From Paratrimastix pyriformis (Eukaryota; Preaxostyla; Paratrimastigidae), in the NCBI GenBank assembly GCA_027972325.1, contig JAPMOS010000391.1, forward strand, positions 1 through 21,559: a stretch of 21,559 bases of DNA, read 5' to 3'. Under the pieces are notes generated by a model. It did not search any database and had not been told where the DNA came from. It saw only the letters and a program-made list of their open reading frames with translations. Positions 1 through 10,116 of this stretch are shown in pieces. Position 1 is the stretch's first letter. Each line of letters opens with the position of its first letter. A program made the position numbers and the translations under genes.

Positions 1-343
1 TTGCGGGTGGGACGACGGCAGCGTCAGGCTCGCCGGGTGGGCTCGTCCTCAAACCTGCGGGGAGGGGGAAGTCCAGGTCGTCGCTCTTCCATCCATTTTC
101 TCTCCCTGGCTTGCTTTCGGGGCGACCTAGGATGGTGGCATACCGACCAAGCGCAACCACGAGGCCGAGGCTCACCAGTGAAGGAGGTGGGGGTGATGAG
201 ATGCGATGCACTTTGAGCCGAAGCCCTATCGGAGGTGATGAGGTGACGGGGAATTGGGGATAAAACCTTTGTGATTTCTTTCTCATGGCTCCTTAGTTAG
301 CCTCACACGAGGCTGCATTAACACGAGACTGACTGACTGACTG
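1..343 (+). repeat. Left terminal inverted repeat
   Basis: It matches the reverse complement of 3440-3787 along its whole length. It ends inside at four ACTG units (328-343), which are also present in the other arm. Visible differences from the other arm are mostly homopolymer-length changes, such as CCC against CC near 226 and TTT against TTTT near 268. Confidence 0.93.
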
Positions 344-354
344 GATGGGATGAG

Positions 355-857
355 ATGGGTATTTGCTGCCAGGGTTCTATTCGCATTCAAATCAATTTGA
401 GTGCGCTCTTTCTTCAAAGAATGAGCTCTATTCCAGAAACCTCTGGCTCTCTTCAGTGGCTATCCAATGCCATAAAGAAGCACGAAAGCGGTCTCGCTCG
501 TCGTGTCCGCCACCACTACGAGATGTCAGACAGCTCAGTGTCGACATCTGCTCTCTGGTCGATTTCATTGTCCAACATGCGCCAAAGGATTTCAGCGAGC
601 ACCTTTCCTCATACCTTTTCCCGACGCTTACTCCCTTCACCATTCGTGTGCTCGATCGATACCCGGAATTGAAATCCGACCCCCATTACCGGTCCATGCG
701 GAATTCAAAATCGGAATCCCGGTTTCCGCCTCCGAAACCCAAGAAAGCATCTGTGCAGCCTCTTACATCCAAAAAGGTGCCTGACCCACCGGCATCAGAT
801 CATGCCTTCGCTCCTCCGACTCCGACTCCAATGGTGGTGACATTCCGGGCACTGTGA
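355..857 (+). pseudogene. Possible 5' coding part of the transposon, unrecognised
   Basis: Open reading is found in two frames. The frame starting at 355 gives a plausible charged helical stretch from an internal Met at 421 (MSSIPETSG, then WLSNAIKKHE). The other frame gives a plausible stretch from about 545 (FIVQHAPKDFSEHL, then RVLDRYPELK) and runs Pro/Lys-rich to a stop at 857. A change of frame near 530-545 would link them, so this may be one broken or mis-sequenced N-terminal region. A GTGAGT that could serve as a 5' splice site lies at 854-859. I do not recognise a domain. By position it could be the N-terminus of the transposase or a second transposon protein. Confidence 0.3.
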
Positions 858-1144
858 GTCCACTCCTCCACCACCGCCCCTGAAGCGTTCTGCTCCACGT
901 GAACGTCACCGTCCGCAACCACCTGCGCCCCTTGTGCCCCGCCGCCGTTCCCCTACGGGCCCGTCATCCCTCTGGAAGCCGTCCCCATCAGGCAGCTCGT
1001 TCCCGTCGTCCCATTGGGGACGACTCCTGGACACTCGATTCTGGGGACCCTGGCCCACCCCAGCCACGAGCTCGCCGCCGTCGCCGGAGATGAACACACA
1101 CCGGCGACACCCTCCCACCACCATCACCGGCGGCACCGCCTCCG
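858..1144 (+). other. Pro-rich stretch of the transposon, no assigned gene
   Basis: One plus frame (the one opening at 934) reads as Pro/Ser/Thr/Arg-rich low-complexity sequence with no motif I recognise. It may be a linker or intron between the N-terminal coding part and the catalytic part of the transposase. Confidence 0.3.
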
Positions 1145-1284
1145 AGCGGGCCACCGGCCGGGAGGAGCCAACTTTCATCGGGTCGTTTGGCCCGGCTCCC
1201 CCAACGCATGGCGCGAAGGCGCAACCTTTCTTCTGGGAACTTGTCGCCTGCGCCCTCGCAAATACACAGCATGTTCTCTCTCTC
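1145..1284 (+). mobile_element. LINE-beta 3' tail, strongly 5'-truncated copy
   Basis: About 140 bases match the last part of LINE-beta at 9927-10080 (minus strand) and of its second copy at about 20105-20256 (plus strand). The shared blocks include GGCCGGGAGGAGCCA, CGCATGGCGCGAAGGCG and AATACACAGCATGTTCTC. Divergence is visibly higher than between the other two copies, so this is an older or different subfamily copy. It ends in TTCTC followed by three more TC units. It carries no coding sequence. Confidence 0.82.
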
Positions 1285-1301
1285 GTGGGTCATACGGGCT
1301 G

Positions 1302-2283
<982 letters not shown>

Positions 2284-3210
2284 GTGGCATGACTGCGAAC
2301 AAATGCGGGGCCACACGACTTGGTCCTGGGGTGGTGGTGGGCTCGGAGTCCGGACATGCAGGCTCATCGCGTTACGGGGCAGGGGGTCGGGGTGGGCTGA
2401 CTGGCGAGGGCGGCGGCTGGTCCGGCTGGGTGATGGGGCTGCGTGGGCTCGGTGCAGCATGACGCCTCGCTGGCCCAGTGCCGGGCGCGCCTGGAGGCTC
2501 TGATGGGCACCCGGGGGGGGTGGGGTGGGGGTGGGGGGGAGGGGGAGGGTGAGGAATGCGGGGAGACCGGAGACATGTCATTAAGTGGGAGATCACCGGA
2601 CCTGCAACAGAACGCAAGGACTGTGAGCTGACCAGCAGGGACGGCGGGGATATGGTGCAGGGAGGGGGCCGGGCGGCTGGATGCTCCGTCGCAAGTTCGG
2701 AGGGCATCAGAGTGCAGTTGCTCCTGCGAAGGGGCAATGTTGTGGACGGATCGGCAGCGAGCTCGAGACGGCTGCGCGGTAGTGGCTACAGATCGCATGG
2801 GGGCTCAACGGCCACCAGCGAGCAGAAGCATCAATCGAAATTTATGACGATTCAGAGGCACGCGGATGTGAGGCGTCGATAAGAGAGAGAGAGAGATAGC
2901 GATAAATCTCGCCGTGTCAGGCAACGTAATATGGGCGATGCGCATCGATCGATGAGAGACATGCTGTGTCTTTGCTAGGAGAGTGGTGAGCTGTGATGAA
3001 TGAAGGAAAATGAAGCGAAACCGCGTTTGGTGGGTCAGTTTTGAGAACATCCCACGAGGCTGCAAGGTCACGATAAATATATCTTGGTCGGCATCGCGCG
3101 AAAATACGCTTCGCTTGCTCAGAACAGAAGGATTGAAAGTTAATAAGCGAAATCCAATACAAGAACCACAAGACTGTCGGCCGGATCTTCGCCCGTAAAT
3201 GTGACCGGCG
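2284..3210. other. Non-coding interior of the DNA transposon
   Basis: I see no convincing gene. The left part (2284-2560) is G-rich on the plus strand with long G runs at 2511-2549. The right part (2880-3200) is AT-richer with a short GA run near 2884-2896. The open frames here are short and look like chance. Confidence 0.5.
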
Positions 3211-3319
3211 AAATGTCGCCGAGGCTCGCCGAGGCTCGACGAAACTAGCCGGGACTAGCCGGGACTAGCCGGGACTAGCCGGGACTAGCCGAGACTAGCC
3301 GAGATTCGCCCGACTAGCC
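3211..3319. repeat. 10-bp tandem repeat
   Basis: About eleven units of a decamer of the form GGGACTAGCC run in exact 10-base register. The four units at 3251-3290 are identical and the outer units are degenerate (GAGGCTCGCC, GAAACTAGCC, GAGATTCGCC). It lies just inside the right inverted repeat, where transposase-binding subterminal repeats often occur. Confidence 0.95.
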
Positions 3320-3439
3320 GTGGAGGAAAAAAGCGGGGGTACGATTTTCGCCGCGGCGAATTTTCGGCGTCGGCTTCGCCGGCGGCCTGAATTTAGTCTA
3401 CAGAGGTACAGCAGGCTAGTCTTCCCTTCAAACCCACGT
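3320..3439. other. Subterminal spacer with a palindrome
   Basis: It contains the perfect 14-base palindrome TTCGCCGCGGCGAA at 3347-3360, followed by another short GC-rich inverted sequence (GTCGGCTTCGCCGGC). It has no coding sequence. It may be part of the transposon's subterminal recognition region. Confidence 0.5.
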
Positions 3440-3787
3440 CAGTCAGTCAGTCAGTCTCGTGTTAATGCAGCCTCGTGTGAGGCTAACTAAGGAGCCATGA
3501 GAAAGAAATCACAAAAGGTTTTATCCCCCAATTCCCCCGTCACCTCATCACCTCCGATAGGCTTCGGCTCAAAGTGCATCGCATCTCATCACCCCCACCT
3601 CCTTCACTGGTGAGCCTCGGCCTCGTGGTTGCGCTTGGTCGGTATGCCACCATCCTAGGTCGCCCCGAAAGCAAGCCAGGGAGAAAATGGATGGAAGAGC
3701 GACGACCTAAGACTTCCCCCCCCCTCCCCGCAGGTTTTGAGGACGAGCCCACCCGGCGAGCCTGACGCTGCCGTCGTCCACCCGCAA
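3440..3787 (-). repeat. Right terminal inverted repeat
   Basis: Reverse complement of 1-343. The inner border is four CAGT units (3440-3455) and the outer end is CCCGCAA at 3781-3787. The short open frame on the minus strand here is the same sequence as the left repeat and is not a gene. Confidence 0.93.
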
Positions 3788-3809
3788 AGGAGAGGGGTTC
3801 GGTCGATTG

Positions 3810-6800
3810 CTATGTAGTGGAGGCCTCGTTTCGGTGGCCGCTAGTCTGCTGGATGGGCACAGCAGGCAGCCTTCCTTGGCTCAGCCCCGGTGGTGTCGTC
3901 TCCCGCCGGGCCCTCCGATCGCCGGCCGTCCGCGGTGGCTCGGCTCGTCGCACCTTGAGCAGTTGCAGCCGGCGCGCGTGGGCCTGGGCCAAGAAGTCTC
4001 CCGCAATCCGGTTGACGGCCTCACGAGTCGGGCGCCCCCAACCAGCGGCCGGCCTCCCGATCATGACCTGCCACTTGTCCGCGCCCAGGGCCTCGAGATG
4101 GGCCCAGTCCGGGGCCCCCAGGACCGCATGGAGGCGGTCCCAGGCCTTCTTGCGGAGCTCCTCGTAGGCGGGGCACTGCTGGATGATGTGTTGGGCGTCC
4201 TCGAGTGGTCCCGCGTCGTTGCAGCAGATGCAGGCTCCCCGCGCTTCGCCTCAGGCCTGTTCTTCCAGGTGCGCATGAACTCACCGTTCAGGTACATCCC
4301 TGCGCGCAGTTGGGCTGCTATGCGGCGCCCCGCCGGGCTCATGTCGTCCAGGTAGGCCTCGCTGTGGCCAAAGTCCTGCTTGACCTGCCGCAGGAGTGCC
4401 AGCCTTGGGTGCGAGTGGGCGTCCTCCATCTTCGCGCGCCACTTGGCCTCCACATGTGTGCGCACTCGCTTCCGGACCAAGTCCTTCCAGGCCCCGATGC
4501 CGATGGTCCGGATGGCCTCGTCCACCGGGCGCACCCCGTGCCAAGGCCATAGTCCGCCATGACCGCCTCAGCAGCCCCGGCCCATTCGCCGATGCACTGG
4601 TGTCCTGTCCTCACCTCTGGGAGCTTCTCACCCAGCTCCACCAGTTCGCGGACCAGGCGGCCCTGCGGCAGCAGCTTGATGCGGCCCCATTCGAACATAA
4701 TCTCCTGGGCCCGCAAGGCCGCCACCGGTATCAGGCCCAGATCGGCCTCGACCGCTGCGGATGATGCTTGCCCCATACACTGGAGGGCATAGCAGGCGAA
4801 GACGCGTTGAACCGAGTCCATTGCTCGCTCGGCCTTTTGGTCGCGCAGGTCAGGGAAGGCCGCCGCCGCCCAGAGCAACTTCGGCAGGGCAAAGGTGCGC
4901 CACAATGCACAGAGCAGCCTCGGAGGGACGGCCCCAACACGGCCTAGCAGCCGGCTGATGGAGCCCCTCATCGCACAGGCCGCCCGGATCCGTCCGCTCG
5001 TGTGGGCCTTTGTACGTGCATCGCATTCGAGTTCCGCGCCCAGGAAGCGGAAGACTCTGGTCTGTTCCAACGTCTTGCCGCTGAGACGGACTGACCATGG
5101 TTCCGGCTTCGGCTTCGCAGCAGTGGGCTCCTTCTTGCGCTTCTCCTCGCGCTGGGCCGCCCAGTTTTCAAAGGCCATCGACCGACATTTGTCAGGCGCC
5201 CACTCGAAGCGCCTTTCTCGTGCCACCACGTCGCATTCGTCGAGAGCTTGCTGCAGGGCTTCGGGGTCTCGCCAAGGACAGAGACGTCGTCCGCGAATAG
5301 CAGACCCGGGATGCGCTCCCTCCTGCCGGGCACCAGAACGCCGTGGCCTCGCGCCCGCAGCCTCCGCACGAGGCCGTCAATGAAGAACAGATACAGGCCC
5401 GGGGATGCCGGGCACCCCTGTCGCAGGCCACGGTGAATCTCAAAGATGGGCCCCGTTCGCCTCGTACGACAACCGCCGCCTCGGTCTTCGCGTACATGGC
5501 CATCAGCAGGAGCAGGAGGCAGCCCCGGCAGCCACGCGCCTGCAGGATGGCCCACAAGATGTGTCGGTCGACGGTATCGTAGGCGGCACGGATGTCCAAG
5601 AAGGCTGCGTACGTGCTCAGCCTGGCCTTGCGGCGGAGGGCCACGATCTCCTGCAGGGCGATGACCTGCTGGACCGCCGAGTGCTCCCGGCGGAAGCCTC
5701 CCTGCTCCTCCGCCAGGCCCGGCTCCAGGGAGGACCGCAGCCTCCGGTCCAGGGCCAGGGCCAGCACCTTGGAGGCCACTGGGGCCAGGGCAATCGGGCG
5801 GTATGCGGTCGGGCTCTGGCCTCCCTTGCTCTTGTGGACCGGTACCAAGTGGGAGAGGCGCCACTGTTCCGGCCACAGGCCCCACCGCCAGGTGAGCTCA
5901 AAGAAGAGGCGGAGGGCTTCGGTGAACGTTGACCCTGCCCGCTTCAGGAACAGCGGGGATGCCGTCCGGTCCCGGCGCTCCGCCACTCCGCAGATCCCCA
6001 GGGCCAGCTCCACCTCCTCCCGAGTGAGTGGCCTGTCCATGGTGGCTGCCATCCGGCCTGCTGACGACGGCTCAAACTCGAGGCTGGGTAGCGGCGGCGG
6101 TGGCCCGGGCAGCATCTCTCCAACCTTGCGGAAATGGGCCGTGAACTCCTCGAGGCCCACCCCCAGCTCCTGGTCGGCCTCTTCAGGGTGCTCCTCCCCC
6201 AAGAGACGTGTGAGGGACCACCAGGATCGCTCCCCCGAGAGGCGGAACTCGGCCATCATGCCGCTCTTCGCCGCTCGGGCCTCCCGCCGAAAGGCGCTGC
6301 GGGCTGCCTTCACACCAGGGCCTCTCCTCTGGGCCATCTTGGCCCGCCACAGATCGGCGAGCCGAGGGGTCCACCATGCTCGGGAGGCCGCGGTGACCCG
6401 CTTCCTTCCAACCGCTTCCCTGCCAGCGCGGCGGAGAAGAGCCAGCAATTGGTCCCATCTCAACTTCAGCAGCTCTGGGGAGGCCAGACTCTTGGTGTCC
6501 GCCTCCAGGCGGAGAGGAGGTCGGCAGCCCCGAGGGATGCCTCCTCCTCGAAGTGGGCCCAGTTGGCCTTGTCCAAACACCAGGCCCACCGCGGCTTGGT
6601 GCGACCCTTGCGCCTGGGCGGGGGCGGGGCGACGCGGACTGTGCCTGAGAGGTGGACAGCGCGGTGCTCGCACGCTGAATCCGGGACCTCCTGGCCCATC
6701 GGGTCCAGCAGATTGCGGCTGGCCGCCCGCGGTGCCACCACTTCCCGCGGTTGCTGGAGGCCGTCCAGCAGATAATAATCCACCTTGGTGGATACATGCC

Positions 6801-7425
6801 TTAAGCCCCCAGGGTCATAGCTTGGGAGCGGGCGTCCCCATCCTGGGCCGCGATGGTGAGCCCGGCTTGCTCAGCCAGCAGCTGCAGGAGTTCCCCTGCT
6901 CATTGCCGTTGTCCGAGGGGAGGGGACATGCACATTAAAATCGCCGGCGATCACCACAGGGGCTGCAGGGGGCGCAGGGTGCGGATGCACTCGAAGAGTT
7001 CCCCAGCCGTATAGGCGCCGAAGCTCCGTGGCTTAAAGTAGCATGCCCCAAAGAGAACGCCCTTGATACGACCCATACCGTGCAGTCGTGCAGGTAGGGG
7101 GATAGACGGCGGGCTCCTTGGGCCCATGGCCCGGAGAGACCAAGGGCGACCCCGCCAGAGGGACGTTCGCCGGTCCAGCTCGCGTGGCCTTCCAAAAACC
7201 AGCGGAAACCCTGGATGCGGGGGCCTCTTGGTCGGAGAGCCAGGTCTCAGTAAGAAAGACGGCCTGGACTCCGCGGGACAGATCGGCCACCGCACGGGCA
7301 CGGTGCCGTGCGCGGATGCTGGACACATTCCAGCAGAGGGCCCGAAAGTTCTCGGGAGGTGCTGGGGGAGAGCACCTCAGGTCCAAGGACGAGGGCTTGG
7401 CAGCAGGTGGGGGAGCCTCGGGCAC
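3810..7425 (-). pseudogene. LINE-alpha ORF2: APE endonuclease, reverse transcriptase, Cys-His knuckle
   Basis: It nicks target DNA and copies the element RNA by target-primed reverse transcription. The APE endonuclease is at about 7350-6650: CWNVSSI, then FLTETWL, then GDFNVHV with the family's catalytic Asp-Asn near 6940, then CEHRAVHL in place of the usual SDH box. The reverse transcriptase is at about 6000-4700: AYRPIALAPVASK, GGFRREHSAV, FLDIRAAYDTV (catalytic Asp), GLRQGCPASP, LFADDVSVLG (catalytic Asp pair near 5290), then the thumb motif FRFLGAEL. A CICC...H...C knuckle is at about 4240-4175, followed by a basic tail to a stop at 3810. The length, about 1200 codons, is normal. The frame changes several times (in the endonuclease, between RT motifs A and B, after FADD, and near 4500 and 4250), so it is broken unless these are homopolymer errors. 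Confidence 0.85.
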
Positions 7426-9923
7426 GGGGCCCGGGGCGGCTTGGGTCCGATCGGGCTCAGCCCAACCTCAGCGTTCCATTGCGCCGGCCGCTGTGGAAAT
7501 TGCACCGGCAAGACGAGCGATCGGCCACCCGGCGAAGCGGCCCGATGCAGGAGAGACCGGGTGCCGGGAGCGCCACAAGGGGCGCCACCCGGGTCCGGCC
7601 AGCCAGACATGCGGAGCAGCAAAGGCGTCCACTGGACCATCGGGAAACCGCACGGCGCGGAAGACCACGCAGGCTGCGGAAACAAAGGCCCAGAGACCGG
7701 CCAGGCCCGCGAAGGCGGACAGAGGCCAGGCAGTGCAGGCGGCGCAGGCGGCGCATGCGGCGCGGGCGGCATCAGCAGCAAGGGCCCCGAGGACAGCGGG
7801 GACCCGGGCGGGCCACTCGCTGCCCCCGCAAACGACGGCCCCCCGTGCGGCAAGCGCACCGACAAAGGCCCCGGAGGCATCGGGACGCGGCCACCCGCAA
7901 ACGACGGCCACCCGGGTGGCAAGCGCACCGGCAAAAGGCCAGGCGGCACCGGCACCCGGCCACCAGACGGTGCGGCGCAGGCAGGCAGGAGCCTGACCCC
8001 GGACGGCAGCAGATGCACCAGAGGCGGGGGCGCAGGCAAGGCAGGCCCGGATAGGCCAGGCAGCATCGCATGCGGCGCAGCAGGCGGGGCCAAGAGCACA
8101 GGCAGCGGGGGCCCCGGGGACGGCGCCGACCCCGACGGGCCAGCCACCGAACCCCCAGACGCGGACCCGAGCGGCCCGGCCGACGGCACCGACAAGCGGT
8201 GGCCCCCCGAGGCGCCAGCACCCGGCCGAGGGCCAGGCACCGGCGGAACAGCGGCCAAGGAGGCACCCGGCAGCGGCGCAGCAGGCGGGGCCAAGAGCAC
8301 AGGCAGCGGGGGCCCCGGGGACGGCGCCGACCCCGACGGGCCAGCCACCGAACCCCCAGACGCGGACCCGAGCGGCCCGGCCGACGGCACCGACAAGCGG
8401 CGGCCCCGAGGCGCCAGCACCCGGCCGAGGGCCAGGCACCGGCGGAACAGCGGCCAAGGCGGCACCCGGCAGCGGCAGCAGGCGGGGCCAAGAGCACAGG
8501 CAGCGGGGGCCCCGGGGACGGCGCCGACCCCGACGGGCCAGCCACCGAACCCCCAGACGCGGACCCGAGCGGCCCGGCCGACGGCACCGACAAGCGGCGG
8601 CCCCCGAGCGCCAGCACCCGGCCGAGGGCCAGGCACCGGCGGAACAGCGGCCAAGGCGGCACCCGGCAGCGGCGCAGCAGGCGGGGCCAAGAGCACAGGC
8701 AGCGGGGGCCCCGGGGACGGCGCCGACCCCGACGGGCCAGCCACCGAACCCCCAGACGCGGACCCGAGCGGCCCGGCCGACGGCACCGACAAGCGGTGGC
8801 CCCCCGAGGCGCCAGCACCCGGCCGAGGGCCAGGCACCAGCGGAACAGCGGCCAAGGCGGCACCCGGCAGCGGCGCAGCAGGCGGGGCCAAGAGCACAGG
8901 CCGCGGGGGCCCCGGGGACGGCGCCGACCCCGACGGGCCAGCCACCGAACCCCCAGACGCGGACCCGAGCGGCCCGGCCGACGGCACCGACAAGCGGCGG
9001 CCCCCCGAGGCGCCAGCACCCGGCCGAGGGCCAGGCACCGGCGGAACAGCGGCCAAGGCGGCACCCGGCAGCGGCGCAGCAGGCGGGGCCAAGAGCACAG
9101 GCGACAGCAGAGCAACAGCCAAGCCAGCACCAGAGAGCAGGCCCTGCGGCACCGGCTGGGGATACCGGTGTCCCATGCTTTCCTTCTCAAACTCCACACG
9201 AAGGAGTCGCATCGCCCGGGCCTGCGGTGGGCTTGAGAGGGACTTAGAAGAGGGGTCTTCCCCGGCCTCCCCGGCCTCGCCCACGATGGCCTCGCCCACG
9301 ATGGCCTCGGCCTTGAAAGGCACGTCCCTTCTCTTGATCCAGCGTCACTGGCTCCACCCAGGCGAATCTTCCGTCTGGCAGCAGCTGGATGAGGCCCGGG
9401 GCGCTTCATTCTGTAACCGGCGCCGGCGTCGCTCCCTTGCCTCTTCACATGGGCAGTCACACCTGGGGCCGTCCCGGCTGGCTGCTTCCCCGCGCGCTGA
9501 GGCTTCCTCCTCTGGGCCGGCTCACCTGGGGCCACCGGGCCATCCTCCATCGTCCTCATCATCCAGGACTACCGGCCCAGTCGCAATCACCACAGGGTCA
9601 TCATCCACCGGGGCAGCCACCACGTTCTTCGTAGAGGCACCAGCATGTCCTCTCCCCGTCTCTGGCCGGCGGACCTCTGAGAGCGGCTGAGCCTGGGCCT
9701 CCCCCATCTCGGCTTCAACCCTGCGCGGCCTGGCCCGATCGGCATGAAGTCCGGGCGGAGGATTCGCCAACAGCCGCTTGCCGGCCTCATAGGAGAGGTC
9801 GACGAAACAAAACCGGCCTTCCAGGCCCTGCTGGCCATATCGGGTTTCCGACGGGGCCTCCGGCAGTTGGGCCAACGCCTCTTGCCAGAGGGTTTCCCCC
9901 CGACGGCGCAGGAACACGGTCAT
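7377..9923 (-). pseudogene. LINE-alpha ORF1: Pro-rich protein with tandem repeats
   Basis: Position before the endonuclease ORF marks it as the LINE ORF1, usually an RNA-binding chaperone. The first Met, at 9923, starts MTVFLRRRGETLWQEALAQL and continues FCFVDLSYEAGKRLLANPP, a folded-looking segment I do not recognise. An acidic stretch (VVLDDEDDGG) follows, then a change of frame, an Ala/Glu/Ser stretch (FKAEAIVGEAIVGEAGEAG) and RLLRVEFEKES. The rest, about 9100-7377, is Pro/Ala/Gly-rich and includes five 67-residue repeats (8081 to about 9110). It ends at 7377, overlapping the ORF2 start at 7425 by 49 bases in another frame, suggesting reinitiation or frameshifting between the ORFs. The plus strand is also open here as a composition effect, but LINE context selects the minus strand. 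The real start may lie upstream, removed by the LINE-beta junction. Confidence 0.6.
8081..9110 (-). repeat. 201-bp tandem repeats (minisatellite) within LINE-alpha ORF1
   Basis: Five units begin with CAGGCGGGGCCAAGAGCACA at 8081, 8282, 8479, 8678 and 8879; a partial sixth begins at 9080. Spacings are 201, 197, 199, 201 and 201 bases. 201 bases is exactly 67 codons, so the full-length units keep the frame, while the two short ones change it by a few bases, partly at C runs. On the minus strand each unit encodes a Pro/Ala/Gly-rich segment containing RLSVPSAGPLGSASGGSVAG. Units look almost identical by eye, implying recent expansion or homogenisation. Confidence 0.95.
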
Positions 9924-9926
9924 GAT

Positions 9927-10116
9927 GAGAACATGCTGTGTATTTGCGAGGGCGCAGGCGACAAGTTCAAGAAGAAAGGTTACTCGCGCCTTCGCGCCAT
10001 GCGTTACACTCCGGGGGGGGCCGGGCCAAATGACCCGTATGGTGGCTCCTCCCGGCCGGGGGCCCGCCTGGTGGCGGGGCCGCCCAGTGATGGGTGTGGG
10101 TGATGGGGAGGGGTGC
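9927..10116 (-). other. LINE-beta 3' UTR and terminus
   Basis: The sequence from the ORF2 stop (10117) to the TTCTC end is shared with both other copies. The last 140 bases are the part preserved in the truncated tail inside the DNA transposon, so this is likely the region its reverse transcriptase recognises. The neighbouring LINE-alpha ORF1 Met (9923-9921 on the minus strand) lies three bases past the terminus. Confidence 0.8.

Larger units (their letters stand above)
3788..9926 (-). mobile_element. LINE-alpha: APE-type non-LTR retrotransposon
   Basis: A two-ORF LINE on the minus strand: Pro-rich ORF1 (9923 to 7377), then ORF2 (7425 to 3810) with APE-type endonuclease, reverse transcriptase and a Cys-His knuckle. 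No RNase H is visible. Its 5' side is cut by the 3' end of LINE-beta at 9926/9927, three bases before the first ORF1 Met. Its 3' side ends at the inverted repeat of the DNA transposon. Domain order fits the broad APE group (Jockey/CR1-like clades); I cannot place it more exactly. Several changes of frame are present. Confidence 0.88.

Noticed and set aside
2805-3198. Short ORFs on both strands in the AT-richer part of the transposon
   Set aside because: They are under 90 codons, lack motifs, and have lengths expected by chance.
8081-9110. CRISPR-like array
   Set aside because: Units are contiguous 201-bp tandem repeats with no spacers, in frame within a LINE ORF.
7063-9690. 875-codon plus-strand open frame, Gly/Pro/Ala-rich
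   Set aside because: It is antisense to LINE-alpha ORF1 and to the start of its endonuclease. High GC content and the 201-bp repeats keep all frames open; no motif supports the plus strand.
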